Assembly: GCF_004117075.1 (NCBI RefSeq)
Contig: NZ_CP026721.1
Location: forward strand, 1,922,001-1,986,000
Length of the DNA stretch: 64,000 nucleotides
Direction of reading: 5' to 3'
DNA from: Fervidobacterium changbaicum
GTDB lineage: Bacteria; Thermotogota; Thermotogae; Thermotogales; Fervidobacteriaceae
The position numbers and the translations under genes were made by a program. The notes below the pieces were generated by a model that saw nothing but the letters and a program-made list of their open reading frames with translations, had not been told where the DNA came from and searched no databases. Positions 26,065 to 34,768 of the stretch are shown in pieces (position 1 is the stretch's first letter; every line of letters begins with the position of its first letter).

Positions 26065-26881
26065 CCTCAAAAGCAGTGAAATCATCGCGGTTATAAGTGG
26101 AAAAGGAGGTGTTGGGAAAACACTTGTTGCCACGAACTTGGCTGCAGTTGTTGCGGAAAATGAGAAAAAGGTCTTGCTGCTTGATGCAGATGTAGGGTTT
26201 ACCAATGCCGATATATTACTCGGAGTTTATCCAAAGCACAGCATAAAAGATTTTGTGAATCACAAGTGCGACATAACAGATTTAATAACACCTACGAGTT
26301 ACGGTATAGACCTCATATCTTTAGGCGGTGATGTCTCAGACCTACTTGCCACGAATGAGTTGGTGTTAAAAGACTTCGCAACTAATTTTTTGAAGCTACT
26401 TGAAAACTACGACGTTGTCATTATGGACATGCCTCCAGGATTTTCAAATTCGTACATGCCATTTTTGGCGTTGGTTGATAAATTTATCATATTGACCACA
26501 CCGGAGCCGACCTCTGTGGTTAACACGTACACGATGATAAAGTTGCTCAGTATAAAGGGGATAAAAGGGGACGACATCCATATTGTGGCGAACATGGTTC
26601 AGAATATAAAAGAGGCGACGAGCCTTATGGAGCGATTTTCGGAGGTTGTTGAAAAGTTTGTGGGTAACAAAGTATCTTCAGTCACAATGATAAAGGAACA
26701 CCCGCTTGTTGTCAAGAGCATTAACGACCGACAGCTTTTCGTGTTGAAATACAGGAGTATACAACCATCGTTCTCAATCATGCGCATAGCATCTTATGTA
26801 CTTAGAAGTGAGATAAAAAAGATCGAGGAAGATACGTTAATCCAAAGGTTTTTAAGGTTCTTCAGAGGTGAGAACAAGTGA
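26045..26881 (+). CDS. flhG: MinD-like ATPase FlhG (FleN/YlxH)
   Basis: FlhG controls flagellar number together with FlhF. The 278-aa protein has the deviant Walker A SGKGGVGKT, then LLLDADVGFTNADILLG and VVIMDMPPGFSNS, all typical of MinD/FlhG ATPases. It starts inside the flhF end behind a GAGGTG site and its stop overlaps the next GTG start. Confidence 0.95.
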   Translation: MRDQASSLKSSEIIAVISGKGGVGKTLVATNLAAVVAENEKKVLLLDADVGFTNADILLGVYPKHSIKDFVNHKCDITDLITPTSYGIDLISLGGDVSDLLATNELVLKDFATNFLKLLENYDVVIMDMPPGFSNSYMPFLALVDKFIILTTPEPTSVVNTYTMIKLLSIKGIKGDDIHIVANMVQNIKEATSLMERFSEVVEKFVGNKVSSVTMIKEHPLVVKSINDRQLFVLKYRSIQPSFSIMRIASYVLRSEIKKIEEDTLIQRFLRFFRGENK

Positions 26882-27435
26882 CATTGGAAGAATACGTGAA
26901 TGCTAACCTCTCTGGGGCTGTGCTGAGAGGATTTTCAAAAGATGGTGAGCTACTCGTAAGATTAAGAGAGCTTCATGGTAGGAATCTTAAAATTTCTTTT
27001 CTTTCTTTTGCCTCCGTCCCTGAGATTCTGAGGGTGGATATACCTATAGAAGGCTTTGTCCTGTCAGTTATTGGTAAATTGACCGCTCATCAGGAAGGTA
27101 TTTACGAGTATACAGCCTTGGATAAAGCAGGAATCCTACAACGACGTGCGAAACCGCGGTATGCGGCTTTTGAACCGTGCTCGATATACGGCTTTCATTC
27201 GATAATTATCGATGTTTCCGAAAATGGATGCCAAGTGATTTCCGAATTCAAACCAAGGGTCAAGGAATCGGTTGAAATGAGACTTAGGAATAACACTGAA
27301 GAGATAATTGATGGGACTGTGATGTGGTCTGTTGAAGAGGAAGAATGCTATCGATACGGGGTTTATATCCCAAATCCAAGTAGTTCTTGGATGAAGCTTG
27401 TGGAAAAGTATAAAAACATAGGAGAGGTTATTTGA
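26878..27435 (+). CDS. PilZ-domain protein (first of two)
   Basis: This 185-aa protein has a divergent N-terminal half resembling a YcgR-type N-domain and a C-terminal PilZ-like domain. The domain shows the arginine-rich RRAKPR stretch at about residues 89-94 followed by DVSENGCQV (D/NxSxxG type) at about 113-121. PilZ domains with these motifs bind cyclic di-GMP. The second arginine pair is atypical, so binding is less certain than for its neighbour. The GTG start forms GTGA with the flhG stop. Its position suggests a brake or regulator of motility. Confidence 0.75.
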   Translation: MTLEEYVNANLSGAVLRGFSKDGELLVRLRELHGRNLKISFLSFASVPEILRVDIPIEGFVLSVIGKLTAHQEGIYEYTALDKAGILQRRAKPRYAAFEPCSIYGFHSIIIDVSENGCQVISEFKPRVKESVEMRLRNNTEEIIDGTVMWSVEEEECYRYGVYIPNPSSSWMKLVEKYKNIGEVI

Positions 27436-28103
27436 TGGCGTACGTTGAGCTTATTGAAGCTGAAAAGGCGCTAAAGATAGGGTTGCCAGCGTTGATAAGG
27501 ATAACTCTGGTGAAAGAATTAGAAGGGGAATACAAGAGCAATGTGGTTGATATAGATACGGCAAGACGCATTCTTTTTCTTTCCATTCCTTCTTATAAGG
27601 GTAGGTTTGTCCCTATTCCAAAGGGTGTCAGAATGACTGTGAATTTGTTCGATAGGTCTTCAATCTATGAGTTTGATACGGTCTCGCTTGGCGTTATCAA
27701 ACGTGATAATATGTACGCCATTCCTGTGCCATTCCCAGAAAATGTGCGAAAAACAGAACGCAGAAAGTTTGTTCGAATACCTCTTTTCTTAGAGGGAACA
27801 TTTTACCTCTCAAATGAACCAGATGCGGAGTCCTATGCGTTCACTACCAGGAACTTCAGTGCAGGTGGGTTGCTGATGGTAACGAAAAAATATTTGAGCG
27901 TCGGTGATATAATATACATCGATTTGAAACTCGACAATGAGCTTTCTTTAAATAAACAGAAATCCAAAGTAGTACGTCAAGATGAACCGACAGACGAAGG
28001 TTTCATGTATGGTGTTCAATTCTTAGATCTGTCAGCAAATTTGGAAAAACTACTTGTAAGGTTCGTGTTCCAGAAAGAGATTAAAATGAAAACGATTAAA
28101 TAG
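27435..28103 (+). CDS. YcgR-like PilZ-domain protein (second of two)
   Basis: This 222-aa protein has the two-domain YcgR layout: an N-terminal beta-barrel (about residues 1-105) and a PilZ domain from RKTERRKFVRIPL (about 107-119) to NFSAGGLLMVT (about 145-155). The RxxxR and D/NxSxxG-type motifs are well kept, so it should bind cyclic di-GMP and slow or steer the flagellar motor. The ATG overlaps the previous stop by one base. The pair probably arose by duplication and then diverged. Confidence 0.88.
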   Translation: MAYVELIEAEKALKIGLPALIRITLVKELEGEYKSNVVDIDTARRILFLSIPSYKGRFVPIPKGVRMTVNLFDRSSIYEFDTVSLGVIKRDNMYAIPVPFPENVRKTERRKFVRIPLFLEGTFYLSNEPDAESYAFTTRNFSAGGLLMVTKKYLSVGDIIYIDLKLDNELSLNKQKSKVVRQDEPTDEGFMYGVQFLDLSANLEKLLVRFVFQKEIKMKTIK

Positions 28104-28131
28104 CAATTTGGATTTGAAGGGAGGAAGAGTG

Positions 28132-28746
28132 ATGCTGGAAAAATTAACCGAGACGCAATTGGATGCAATCAAAGAGGTGGGAAATATAGGTACGGGTAAT
28201 GCTGCAACCGCGTTATCAATGATGCTGGATAAAAAGGTCGAAATATCTGTCCCGCAGGTAAAGGTTATACCGATATCGAAGATTCCGTTCCTTTTTGAAA
28301 ATCCTGAGGAAGTGGTTTGCTCTGTAAAAATGGAACTGAAAGAAGACATGACCGGAGAAATTCTGTTGATTTTCGATCCAAAAGCTGTGAGAACCTTAGC
28401 CAGAGTGTTAACAGGAATGGAGATAAATGATATAACAGAGATGGATGAATTTACATCCTCAATGCTCAAAGAGATCGGCAATATCGTCTGCGGTTCTTAC
28501 ATAACCGCACTTGCAGGGTTTACGAATCTTTTCATAAATCCAGAGCCTCCGGAATTGCTTGTTGATATGATAAGTGCCATCATCTCGGAAATTTCATTAC
28601 CGCTTGCACTGGCAGGTGAGGAAAACATAATGCTTGTTGAAACTCTCATAGAGATAGAGGGCCTGGAAGAAACACTTCATGGGTACTTATTGTTAGTTCC
28701 TTCTGTGGACTCTCTGGAGAAACTTCTGAGGGCTTTGGGGATGTGA
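28132..28746 (+). CDS. cheC: CheY-P phosphatase CheC
   Basis: CheC dephosphorylates CheY-P and binds CheD in the adaptation system. The 204-aa protein holds both active-site motifs of the D/SxxxExxN type: DAIKEVGN near residues 9-16 and SMLKEIGN near 112-119. The ATG at 28132 is chosen because GGGAGG lies upstream; an in-frame start at 28108 would include that site. cheD follows 4 nt later, as expected for a CheC-CheD pair. Confidence 0.95.
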   Translation: MLEKLTETQLDAIKEVGNIGTGNAATALSMMLDKKVEISVPQVKVIPISKIPFLFENPEEVVCSVKMELKEDMTGEILLIFDPKAVRTLARVLTGMEINDITEMDEFTSSMLKEIGNIVCGSYITALAGFTNLFINPEPPELLVDMISAIISEISLPLALAGEENIMLVETLIEIEGLEETLHGYLLLVPSVDSLEKLLRALGM

Positions 28747-28750
28747 TAGG

Positions 28751-29230
28751 ATGAAAAAAAAGGTAATAATAGGCATCGGAGAATGGGCGGTTGAAAAAAA
28801 CCCCGCAATATTAGTAACCTTAGGGCTCGGGTCTTGCGTAGGCGTCTGTATCCGAGACCCGGTGGCTAAAGTCGGTGGTATGGTCCACGTGATGCTCCCT
28901 GACAGTGGCGGACGTCCAACAAATACACCGGGTAAATTCGCAGACACGGGTGTTAATCTTGTGGTCGAAGAACTGATGAAGATGGGAGCGTCGCGTTCGA
29001 GGTTGGAAGCAAAGATCGCCGGCGGCGCATCTATGTTCCAGTCGGCAATGGATATAGGTGCAAGGAATGTAGAAGCGGTCAAAAATGCTCTGCAAAGGAA
29101 CGGGATTAGGTTGTTGGCAGAAGATACAGGTGGAAATAAAGCAAGAAGTATAGAATATGATATAGAGACTGGTAAGCTCTTGATTCGAAAAGTAAAAACT
29201 GGTGACTCTGTGGAGGTTGTTGAGATTTGA
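28751..29230 (+). CDS. cheD: Chemoreceptor glutamine deamidase CheD
   Basis: CheD deamidates glutamines on chemoreceptors and stimulates CheC. The 159-aa protein has the catalytic cysteine in GLGSCVGVC (about residues 26-34) and the catalytic histidine in GGMVHVMLP (about 42-50). Its stop overlaps the TTG start of fliA. The chemoreceptor encoded at 17642 is a possible substrate. Confidence 0.95.
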   Translation: MKKKVIIGIGEWAVEKNPAILVTLGLGSCVGVCIRDPVAKVGGMVHVMLPDSGGRPTNTPGKFADTGVNLVVEELMKMGASRSRLEAKIAGGASMFQSAMDIGARNVEAVKNALQRNGIRLLAEDTGGNKARSIEYDIETGKLLIRKVKTGDSVEVVEI

Positions 29231-29973
29231 TTCTCAACAAAGAAGCTATTGTCAAAGAATACCTTCCTCTTGTCACGCGTCTGGCAAGGGATTTAAAGGT
29301 GAATTTGCCGCATAATGTTGAAATAGATGACCTCATACAAGAAGGTGTTATAGCTCTACTTCAAGCTGTAGACAAATACGACCCACGACAGGGTGCGACT
29401 TTCAAAACATACGTTTATTCACGCATTAAGGGTGCGATGATAGATTATTTGAGAAAGCTGGATTACTTACCAAAAAACGTACGGCAGGATATCAAAAGGC
29501 TCGATAAAGAGATTGCCGATTTTTATGCCAAAAACCAGCGACTACCTACATTTGAAGAGTTGGCTGAGATTCTGGGAATGACTGTCGGAGAAGTTCAGCA
29601 AGTTTATAACGAGTTGTTGTTAAAACAATATGTGAATTTGGATGAGTACTTGTTTGGTTCGGACGAAGAAGGTACCGATTATTCCAACTATTACGAAGTA
29701 CCGAGTGAAGAGGACGTTAAGGAGAAAGCTTGGAAATCCATACTTTACGAACAGCTTGTTGAGTCGATAAATAAATTGGACGAAAAAGAACAACTTATCC
29801 TTTCCTTGAGGTTTGAGCATGAGTTGTCACTAAAAGAAATCGCAGAGGTACTAAATGTAAGTGAATCGAGAGTTTCCCAGATCATCGGCGCAATTATCTC
29901 AAAGCTCAGAACGATGCTCGAATTGCAACATGTAAAACAACCCACAGAGGCTGAGAGCAAAGGCAAAAAATGA
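29227..29973 (+). CDS. fliA: Flagellar sigma factor FliA (sigma-28)
   Basis: This alternative sigma factor directs late flagellar gene transcription. The 248-aa protein has the region 2 sequence EIDDLIQEGVIALLQAVDKYDP, a region 3 segment and the region 4 helix-turn-helix LSLKEIAEVLNVSESRVSQII. The start is a TTG overlapping the cheD stop (TTGA). No RNA polymerase sigma-28 consensus was found in front of flaG/fliD in this window, although I only looked by eye. Confidence 0.94.
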   Translation: MILNKEAIVKEYLPLVTRLARDLKVNLPHNVEIDDLIQEGVIALLQAVDKYDPRQGATFKTYVYSRIKGAMIDYLRKLDYLPKNVRQDIKRLDKEIADFYAKNQRLPTFEELAEILGMTVGEVQQVYNELLLKQYVNLDEYLFGSDEEGTDYSNYYEVPSEEDVKEKAWKSILYEQLVESINKLDEKEQLILSLRFEHELSLKEIAEVLNVSESRVSQIIGAIISKLRTMLELQHVKQPTEAESKGKK

Positions 29974-30006
29974 AGTTTCATTGAAAAGAGCTCAGAGGTG
30001 AGCACG

Positions 30007-30327
30007 ATGGCAGAACCAATCAGTGGAATTCAAAACCAAACGATTATCCTGAGGGTCAGTCATGACAGTTCACACATGCTCAGTATCCAGCAGTACGCTG
30101 CGCAAGCAGCTACAATGAACAGTGCACAGAGTGTTGAAAGAAAGTCTCAAGCACAACTGCGTAGCACGACCAATGTTCAAAATACAGAACAAAAGAACGT
30201 CAAAACGGCAACCGACGGTAGGAGTCAAGGGGAATACTTCCAAAGTGCGAACAAAAGGAAGTCAGAAAGACATGATGAGAAGATCGTCAAACAAGACGGA
30301 GCACACATGTTGGATGTGAGAGTGTGA
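30007..30327 (+). CDS. Small hydrophilic protein of the flagellar cluster, unknown function
   Basis: This 106-aa protein is rich in Gln, Ser, Lys and Asn and looks largely disordered in its middle (about residues 30-90). It has a short conserved-looking start (ISGIQNQTIILRVSH) and an end, HMLDVRV, of a type also found in small proteins of flagellar clusters in other Gram-positive or thermophilic bacteria (from memory). The ATG at 30007 follows GAGGTGAG. Its stop overlaps the next GTG start. I do not know its role. Confidence 0.75.
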   Translation: MAEPISGIQNQTIILRVSHDSSHMLSIQQYAAQAATMNSAQSVERKSQAQLRSTTNVQNTEQKNVKTATDGRSQGEYFQSANKRKSERHDEKIVKQDGAHMLDVRV

Positions 30328-30812
30328 TAGGGTATTTAAGTGTGATGAACATAGATGGAAAGCACCTCGGTGGTGTGCTTGTTGTGAACGATGTTGGTAT
30401 TCCTGTCGAATTCAAATATTCCGAACCTGTTACTCCAACAAAGCTTCAAGAGATCATCTACGGTAATTCTCTGGAGTACTACCTGCACACGGAGATTATA
30501 GCAAAGGGGTTGGTCCAGCGCTTGGAAAATAAACCTGAGTTGATTCTGGTCCAAGACCCGGCTCTTTTGTTCGATAAGAACATGGCTATGGTTACGATGC
30601 TACCGCAAAGTCTTCCGGAGAAGAAGGAAGGTAATGAAGCGATCGTTAATTTCAACAACAAGAGCATCAGGATAACGTTCCCTGAAAATAGTAAGGTTGA
30701 TGATACGATAGTACAAAAGATACTGGAATACGCATCAAAAATAGATATCTTGGAACCTTTCGACAGGATTGAAAGGGCCCTGGCTTACATATGCGAATCG
30801 CAAGAGAAATAA
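30324..30812 (+). CDS. Uncharacterised protein downstream of fliA
   Basis: This 162-aa protein has no signal peptide or membrane helix. The N-terminal half (about residues 1-95) looks like a compact alpha/beta domain with GKHLGGVLVVNDVGIPVEFKY, followed by a charged linker and a second short domain. Its GTG start forms GTGA with the preceding gene and its end overlaps the following gene by 22 nt. I do not recognise the family. The tight coupling with fliA-cluster genes suggests a motility-related or regulatory role, which is only inference. Confidence 0.75.
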   Translation: MIGYLSVMNIDGKHLGGVLVVNDVGIPVEFKYSEPVTPTKLQEIIYGNSLEYYLHTEIIAKGLVQRLENKPELILVQDPALLFDKNMAMVTMLPQSLPEKKEGNEAIVNFNNKSIRITFPENSKVDDTIVQKILEYASKIDILEPFDRIERALAYICESQEK

Positions 30813-31612
30813 TAGAAACACTAAAGATGGAACTTGGATTTTTGAAATATAAAAGTCCAAACATATCCTTAGAAGCAGCGTTTGAAGAACTCAAAGTGTC
30901 TTTTCCTGCTCGTGTAGAAGGATTCAAACTTGATGCGCCTGACGTTCACAGTTTACACTCTGTACTGAGTGTTTCGTTCCGTGGGTACTTCTTCATAGGC
31001 GAAAGCAAAGACCTCGTTGTTAAAGATATAGTCGACTCTGTCCATCCGAGTTTTAAGAGCCTGTCTCTGAATAAAGACGATTTCAAGGTAAACGCACTGC
31101 AAATCTTTAATACCTTCGTAATCAATTTCAAGGCACCCGCCTTGCATTTTATGTCCGAAGGCCTTAAAGTTATCGCTGGCGAACTACTCAACGTACCAGA
31201 TGGTATAGTGATTATCAAAAACACCGAGGTTTTGGGAAGTACTATAAAGTTTAGGAAAATCGAGATGAAGAGTTTAAGTAAACTTTTTGAAGTAGAATTC
31301 CGAAAATCACAAGAATTGCCCCCCATCCTTAGTTCCATCGATTATTTGCCCGCCCAATACGTCGAAAAGTCTGTCATACTTGAAGCCGTTAGGTCACTCA
31401 GTGCAAAGTACAACATATCGCTCTTGAAATTTCATGGTTATTATCGCGATATCCCTTTAGAAGCTGTGGCCAGCCTGAAGATCCTACCGAACAAAAATCT
31501 GAGAGTGTACTTTGACCAGTCAAAGGTTGACCGACTGAAGCGTAAACACCTCATACAAAGAGATTTTATTGTCTTCAAATACGAAGACAAATTTGTTTAT
31601 CATTTGGTTTGA
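30791..31612 (+). CDS. Uncharacterised protein at the end of the flagellar cluster
   Basis: This 273-aa protein has mixed alpha/beta character, no clear membrane segment and no motif that I recognise. It starts inside the previous gene and is the last gene before the rnf promoter region. Its middle (about residues 95-150) is hydrophobic but too broken for a membrane helix. Codon use looks like that of its neighbours, so no sign of recent transfer is seen. Confidence 0.72.
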   Translation: MRIAREIIETLKMELGFLKYKSPNISLEAAFEELKVSFPARVEGFKLDAPDVHSLHSVLSVSFRGYFFIGESKDLVVKDIVDSVHPSFKSLSLNKDDFKVNALQIFNTFVINFKAPALHFMSEGLKVIAGELLNVPDGIVIIKNTEVLGSTIKFRKIEMKSLSKLFEVEFRKSQELPPILSSIDYLPAQYVEKSVILEAVRSLSAKYNISLLKFHGYYRDIPLEAVASLKILPNKNLRVYFDQSKVDRLKRKHLIQRDFIVFKYEDKFVYHLV

Positions 31613-31644
31613 GAAAATTCATATAAATTAGACAAAAATGCTCT

Positions 31645-31673
31645 TTTAAAAATACTCAAGAAGGGTATATAAT
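31645..31673 (+). promoter_or_regulatory. Candidate promoter for the rnf operon
   Basis: TTTAAA (31645-31650) and a perfect TATAAT (31668-31673) are 17 bases apart in the 170-nt gap before rnfC. The -35 matches four of six consensus bases. No terminator hairpin was found after the preceding gene. Confidence 0.5.
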
Positions 31674-31782
31674 ATTTGCAGGGGTGTATATTTGTCTAAC
31701 TCCAGTTTTTGTTGTTTACTGCCAATCTACAAATACTTAGCAGTCAATCGATTTTTATTTTCTTTACCGGGAGGTGTGGTGA

Positions 31783-33090
31783 GTGAAGTTGTTGACTTTC
31801 AAAGGAGGAGTCCATCCACCTGAAAAGAAGTTTACTGAGCACGAAAAGATTCAAAAGGCTCCACTTCCTGAAAAGGTTGTCGTGCTTATGGCACAACATG
31901 CGGGTGCACCAGCAAAGGTAGTGGTTGAAGTTGGGCAACAGGTGAAGACAGGACAGGTTATTGGCGAACCCCAAGGTCCAATCTCTGCTTACGTTCACTC
32001 TCCAGTCACAGGTACCGTAACAAGCGTTGCCAAGGTAAATAGCGCGGTTCACGGTATGGCCGTTGAGGCCGTAACGATTCAAAGGACAGGGGAAGATGAG
32101 TGGGATTTGCTACCTAAACTGGACTGGACAAACGCATCGAAAGAGGAGCTCATTGAACAGGTCAAGAGAGCCGGCGTTGTGGGGCTCGGAGGTGCGATGT
32201 TTCCAACGCATGTGAAACTCAACCCACCTAAGCCTGTTGATACGCTCATTATCAACGGTGCAGAGTGTGAACCTTACCTCACAATTGACCACCGTGTGAT
32301 GCTCGAGATGGATGAAGAATTACTTGAAGGCATCGAGATCACTAAGAAGATTCTGGGGGTTAAGGAAGTTTACATCGGCATCGAGTACAACAAAAAGGAT
32401 GCAATTGAGTATCTGCAAAAGAAATGGAACGGGAAAGTAAAGGTTGCGGCGTTGAAGACAAAGTATCCACAGGGTGCTGAGAAGCAGTTGATAAAGGCGA
32501 TCACCGGTAGGGAAGTACCAAGCGGTGGGCTTCCAGCCGATGTTGGCGTGGTTGTCCAAAACGTGAGTACGATGGTTGCGATAAAACAAGCCGTTGTGGA
32601 TGGTAAACCTTTGGTTGAACGCGGGATGACGTTAACAGGTGAAGGTGTGAATAAAAAGGGCAATTGGTGGATTAGGATAGGGACGCCAATATCTTGGATT
32701 ATTGAAAATCTCGGTAGCGGATTTACTGAGGGTTACAGTGAACTGAAGGTCTTAATGGGTGGACCAATGATGGGAATTCCTGTTCCAAATTTGGATACGC
32801 CTCTTTTAAAGGGAAATAACGGTATAACGGTTATACCTGAGCAAAAGAGGGAAAGCACAAATTGTATTAGGTGTTCTTATTGCGTCTTCGCATGTCCAAT
32901 GAACCTTCAACCGTACCTGCTCGATTTACTTGCGAGAAAGAAGAAGTATGACGAAGCGGCGGCAATTGGGCTGCTTGATTGCATCGAATGCGGTTCGTGT
33001 TCGTATATTTGTCCAGCTAACGTTGACCACGTTAAGTCAATCAAGCTTGCGAAAAAGGTCTACCGAACACTGCGAGGTGGTAAGAAATGA
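31783..33090 (+). CDS. rnfC: Ion-translocating oxidoreductase complex subunit RnfC
   Basis: RnfC is the peripheral NADH-side subunit of the ferredoxin:NAD oxidoreductase that pumps ions. The 435-aa protein has the N-terminal barrel-like domain (FKGGVHPPEKK). A flavin/NADH-binding core with a GLGGAMFPTHVKL segment near residues 143-155 follows. Two ferredoxin-type cysteine sets (CIRCSYCVFACP and CIECGSCSYICP) lie near residues 366-420. The start is a GTG five bases after GGGAGGTG. The C-terminus overlaps rnfD as ATGA. The cysteine motifs separate it from NqrA. Confidence 0.95.
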   Translation: MKLLTFKGGVHPPEKKFTEHEKIQKAPLPEKVVVLMAQHAGAPAKVVVEVGQQVKTGQVIGEPQGPISAYVHSPVTGTVTSVAKVNSAVHGMAVEAVTIQRTGEDEWDLLPKLDWTNASKEELIEQVKRAGVVGLGGAMFPTHVKLNPPKPVDTLIINGAECEPYLTIDHRVMLEMDEELLEGIEITKKILGVKEVYIGIEYNKKDAIEYLQKKWNGKVKVAALKTKYPQGAEKQLIKAITGREVPSGGLPADVGVVVQNVSTMVAIKQAVVDGKPLVERGMTLTGEGVNKKGNWWIRIGTPISWIIENLGSGFTEGYSELKVLMGGPMMGIPVPNLDTPLLKGNNGITVIPEQKRESTNCIRCSYCVFACPMNLQPYLLDLLARKKKYDEAAAIGLLDCIECGSCSYICPANVDHVKSIKLAKKVYRTLRGGKK

Positions 33091-34070
33091 AGAACGTAAA
33101 ACTGCTCACTTCTCCAGCACCACATGTCAGAACACAGGATTCAACAAGGAAGGTAATGATAGATGTTATCATTGCGCTTGTTCCAGCAGTTATTGCAGGT
33201 ACGTTCTTCTTTGGACTGTATGCGTTGTTGCTTTCTATTATTGGTATGGTAAGTGCGGAATTGGTTGAGCTTTTCATAATGAGGGTGTTGAGAAAGGACA
33301 AGAGCTTTCTTCCAAACGGGAGCGCAGCGGTTACTGGGTTGTTGCTTGCGCTGAATCTCAGTGTTGCGACGCCTTGGTGGGTGTTGATTATAGGTGTTGT
33401 CTTTGCTATCGCCATTGTGAAACATGCGTTCGGAGGACTTGGACAGAACATCTTCAACCCTGCGTTAGCAGCAAGGGTGTTTTTGTTGGTTTCGTTCCCA
33501 ACAGCTATGACAACTTGGTATAGACCAATCGCATCGTTTACAGGTTGGTATACAGATGCCCAAACCACGGCAACACCGCTTGCGATATTGAAATTGCAGG
33601 GATTTTCAAAGGTTATGGCAGATACAAACTACCTTGACTTAGCTTTTGGAAACATCGGTGGATGTATCGGTGAGACGAGTGCAGTTCTGCTTTTTATAGG
33701 GTTCCTCTATTTGGTCTTCCGAAAGCGTGTAAAAATTGTCATACCTGTTACGTATATCGGCACTGTACTGCTGATAGCATCAATCTTCTACGCAGTTAAT
33801 CCTGAACGATTTGGTTCTCCTCTCTTCCATATGTTGGCCGGAGGTCTCATGCTTGGAGCACTCTTCATGGCTACTGATATGGTTACCAGCCCAATGACCA
33901 TTAAAGGGCAGTTCATATTTGGTCTTGGGTGTGGTATTGTGACGATGCTCATCAGATACTTTGGCGGGTATCCAGAGGGTGTTTCTCTATCTATTCTTCT
34001 CATGAACAGTTTGGTACCTATAATCGATAGACACACCCAGCCAAGGATCTTTGGGAGGCGAAAAGGATGA
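33087..34070 (+). CDS. rnfD: Rnf complex membrane subunit RnfD
   Basis: RnfD is a polytopic membrane subunit with covalently bound FMN. The 327-aa protein has about nine helices. The TTATPLA motif near residues 161-167 contains the threonine expected to carry FMN. The ATG overlaps the rnfC stop, and the stop overlaps the rnfG start in the same ATGA form. The order C-D-G-E-A matches known rnf operons. Confidence 0.94.
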   Translation: MKNVKLLTSPAPHVRTQDSTRKVMIDVIIALVPAVIAGTFFFGLYALLLSIIGMVSAELVELFIMRVLRKDKSFLPNGSAAVTGLLLALNLSVATPWWVLIIGVVFAIAIVKHAFGGLGQNIFNPALAARVFLLVSFPTAMTTWYRPIASFTGWYTDAQTTATPLAILKLQGFSKVMADTNYLDLAFGNIGGCIGETSAVLLFIGFLYLVFRKRVKIVIPVTYIGTVLLIASIFYAVNPERFGSPLFHMLAGGLMLGALFMATDMVTSPMTIKGQFIFGLGCGIVTMLIRYFGGYPEGVSLSILLMNSLVPIIDRHTQPRIFGRRKG

Positions 34071-34768
34071 AAGAAAACAGACGTGAAATGCTTAAAATGA
34101 GTATTACGTTGATGATTTATACACTTATTGCGGGAATTGCACTTGGATTGGTTTACACGGTTACAAAAGATAGAATTGCCGAGGCTGAACTTGAAAATGT
34201 GATATCTTCGATGGTGAATCTCTTGACCGATGAGAATGGGAATACTATTGTTAATGTTGATGAAATAAAGAAGATCGTTCTTGAAAAGAGAAATGAGATG
34301 GGGAACGTACTCTTTGAAGACGGAGTAGGAACCGTGATTTCTCCGGTTTATGAGTTCGAGACAGGGAATGCTAGATACTTTGTGTTGACAGGTCGTGCCG
34401 TCGGTTACGGTGGAAATGTTGTTACAATGGCTGCTTTTATGCTCGATAAAAACTCAGGTGAACTCACGCTCAAGGCGATAAAAGTGCTTGATTATTCTCA
34501 GGAGACTCCGGGACTTGGAGCGAAAATAGGGGAGTCCAACGTACAGGAGAGGTTCTTCCCAATACCGGAATCAGGCCTCAAAAACGGTTTGAAGGTTGAC
34601 AAAGACGCTGGTAAACAAAGCGCAGACCCAGAGGAAGTTAAACAAGAAGGTGTCGTAAAGGTTTCCGATGTGATGACCGGTGCAACGATTACGCCAAGGG
34701 CAGTGGTAAGTTCATTGAATGCGGTGTACAAGTTTCTTAGGGAAAAGTACCTCGGAGGTGAGGAATGA
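34067..34768 (+). CDS. rnfG: Rnf complex FMN subunit RnfG
   Basis: RnfG is anchored by one N-terminal helix (about residues 11-30) and carries a covalent FMN outside the membrane. The 233-aa protein has the FMN attachment motif TGATIT near residues 203-208 and an upstream ETPGLGAKI segment. ATGA overlaps on both sides show translational coupling. Confidence 0.94.
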   Translation: MKENRREMLKMSITLMIYTLIAGIALGLVYTVTKDRIAEAELENVISSMVNLLTDENGNTIVNVDEIKKIVLEKRNEMGNVLFEDGVGTVISPVYEFETGNARYFVLTGRAVGYGGNVVTMAAFMLDKNSGELTLKAIKVLDYSQETPGLGAKIGESNVQERFFPIPESGLKNGLKVDKDAGKQSADPEEVKQEGVVKVSDVMTGATITPRAVVSSLNAVYKFLREKYLGGEE

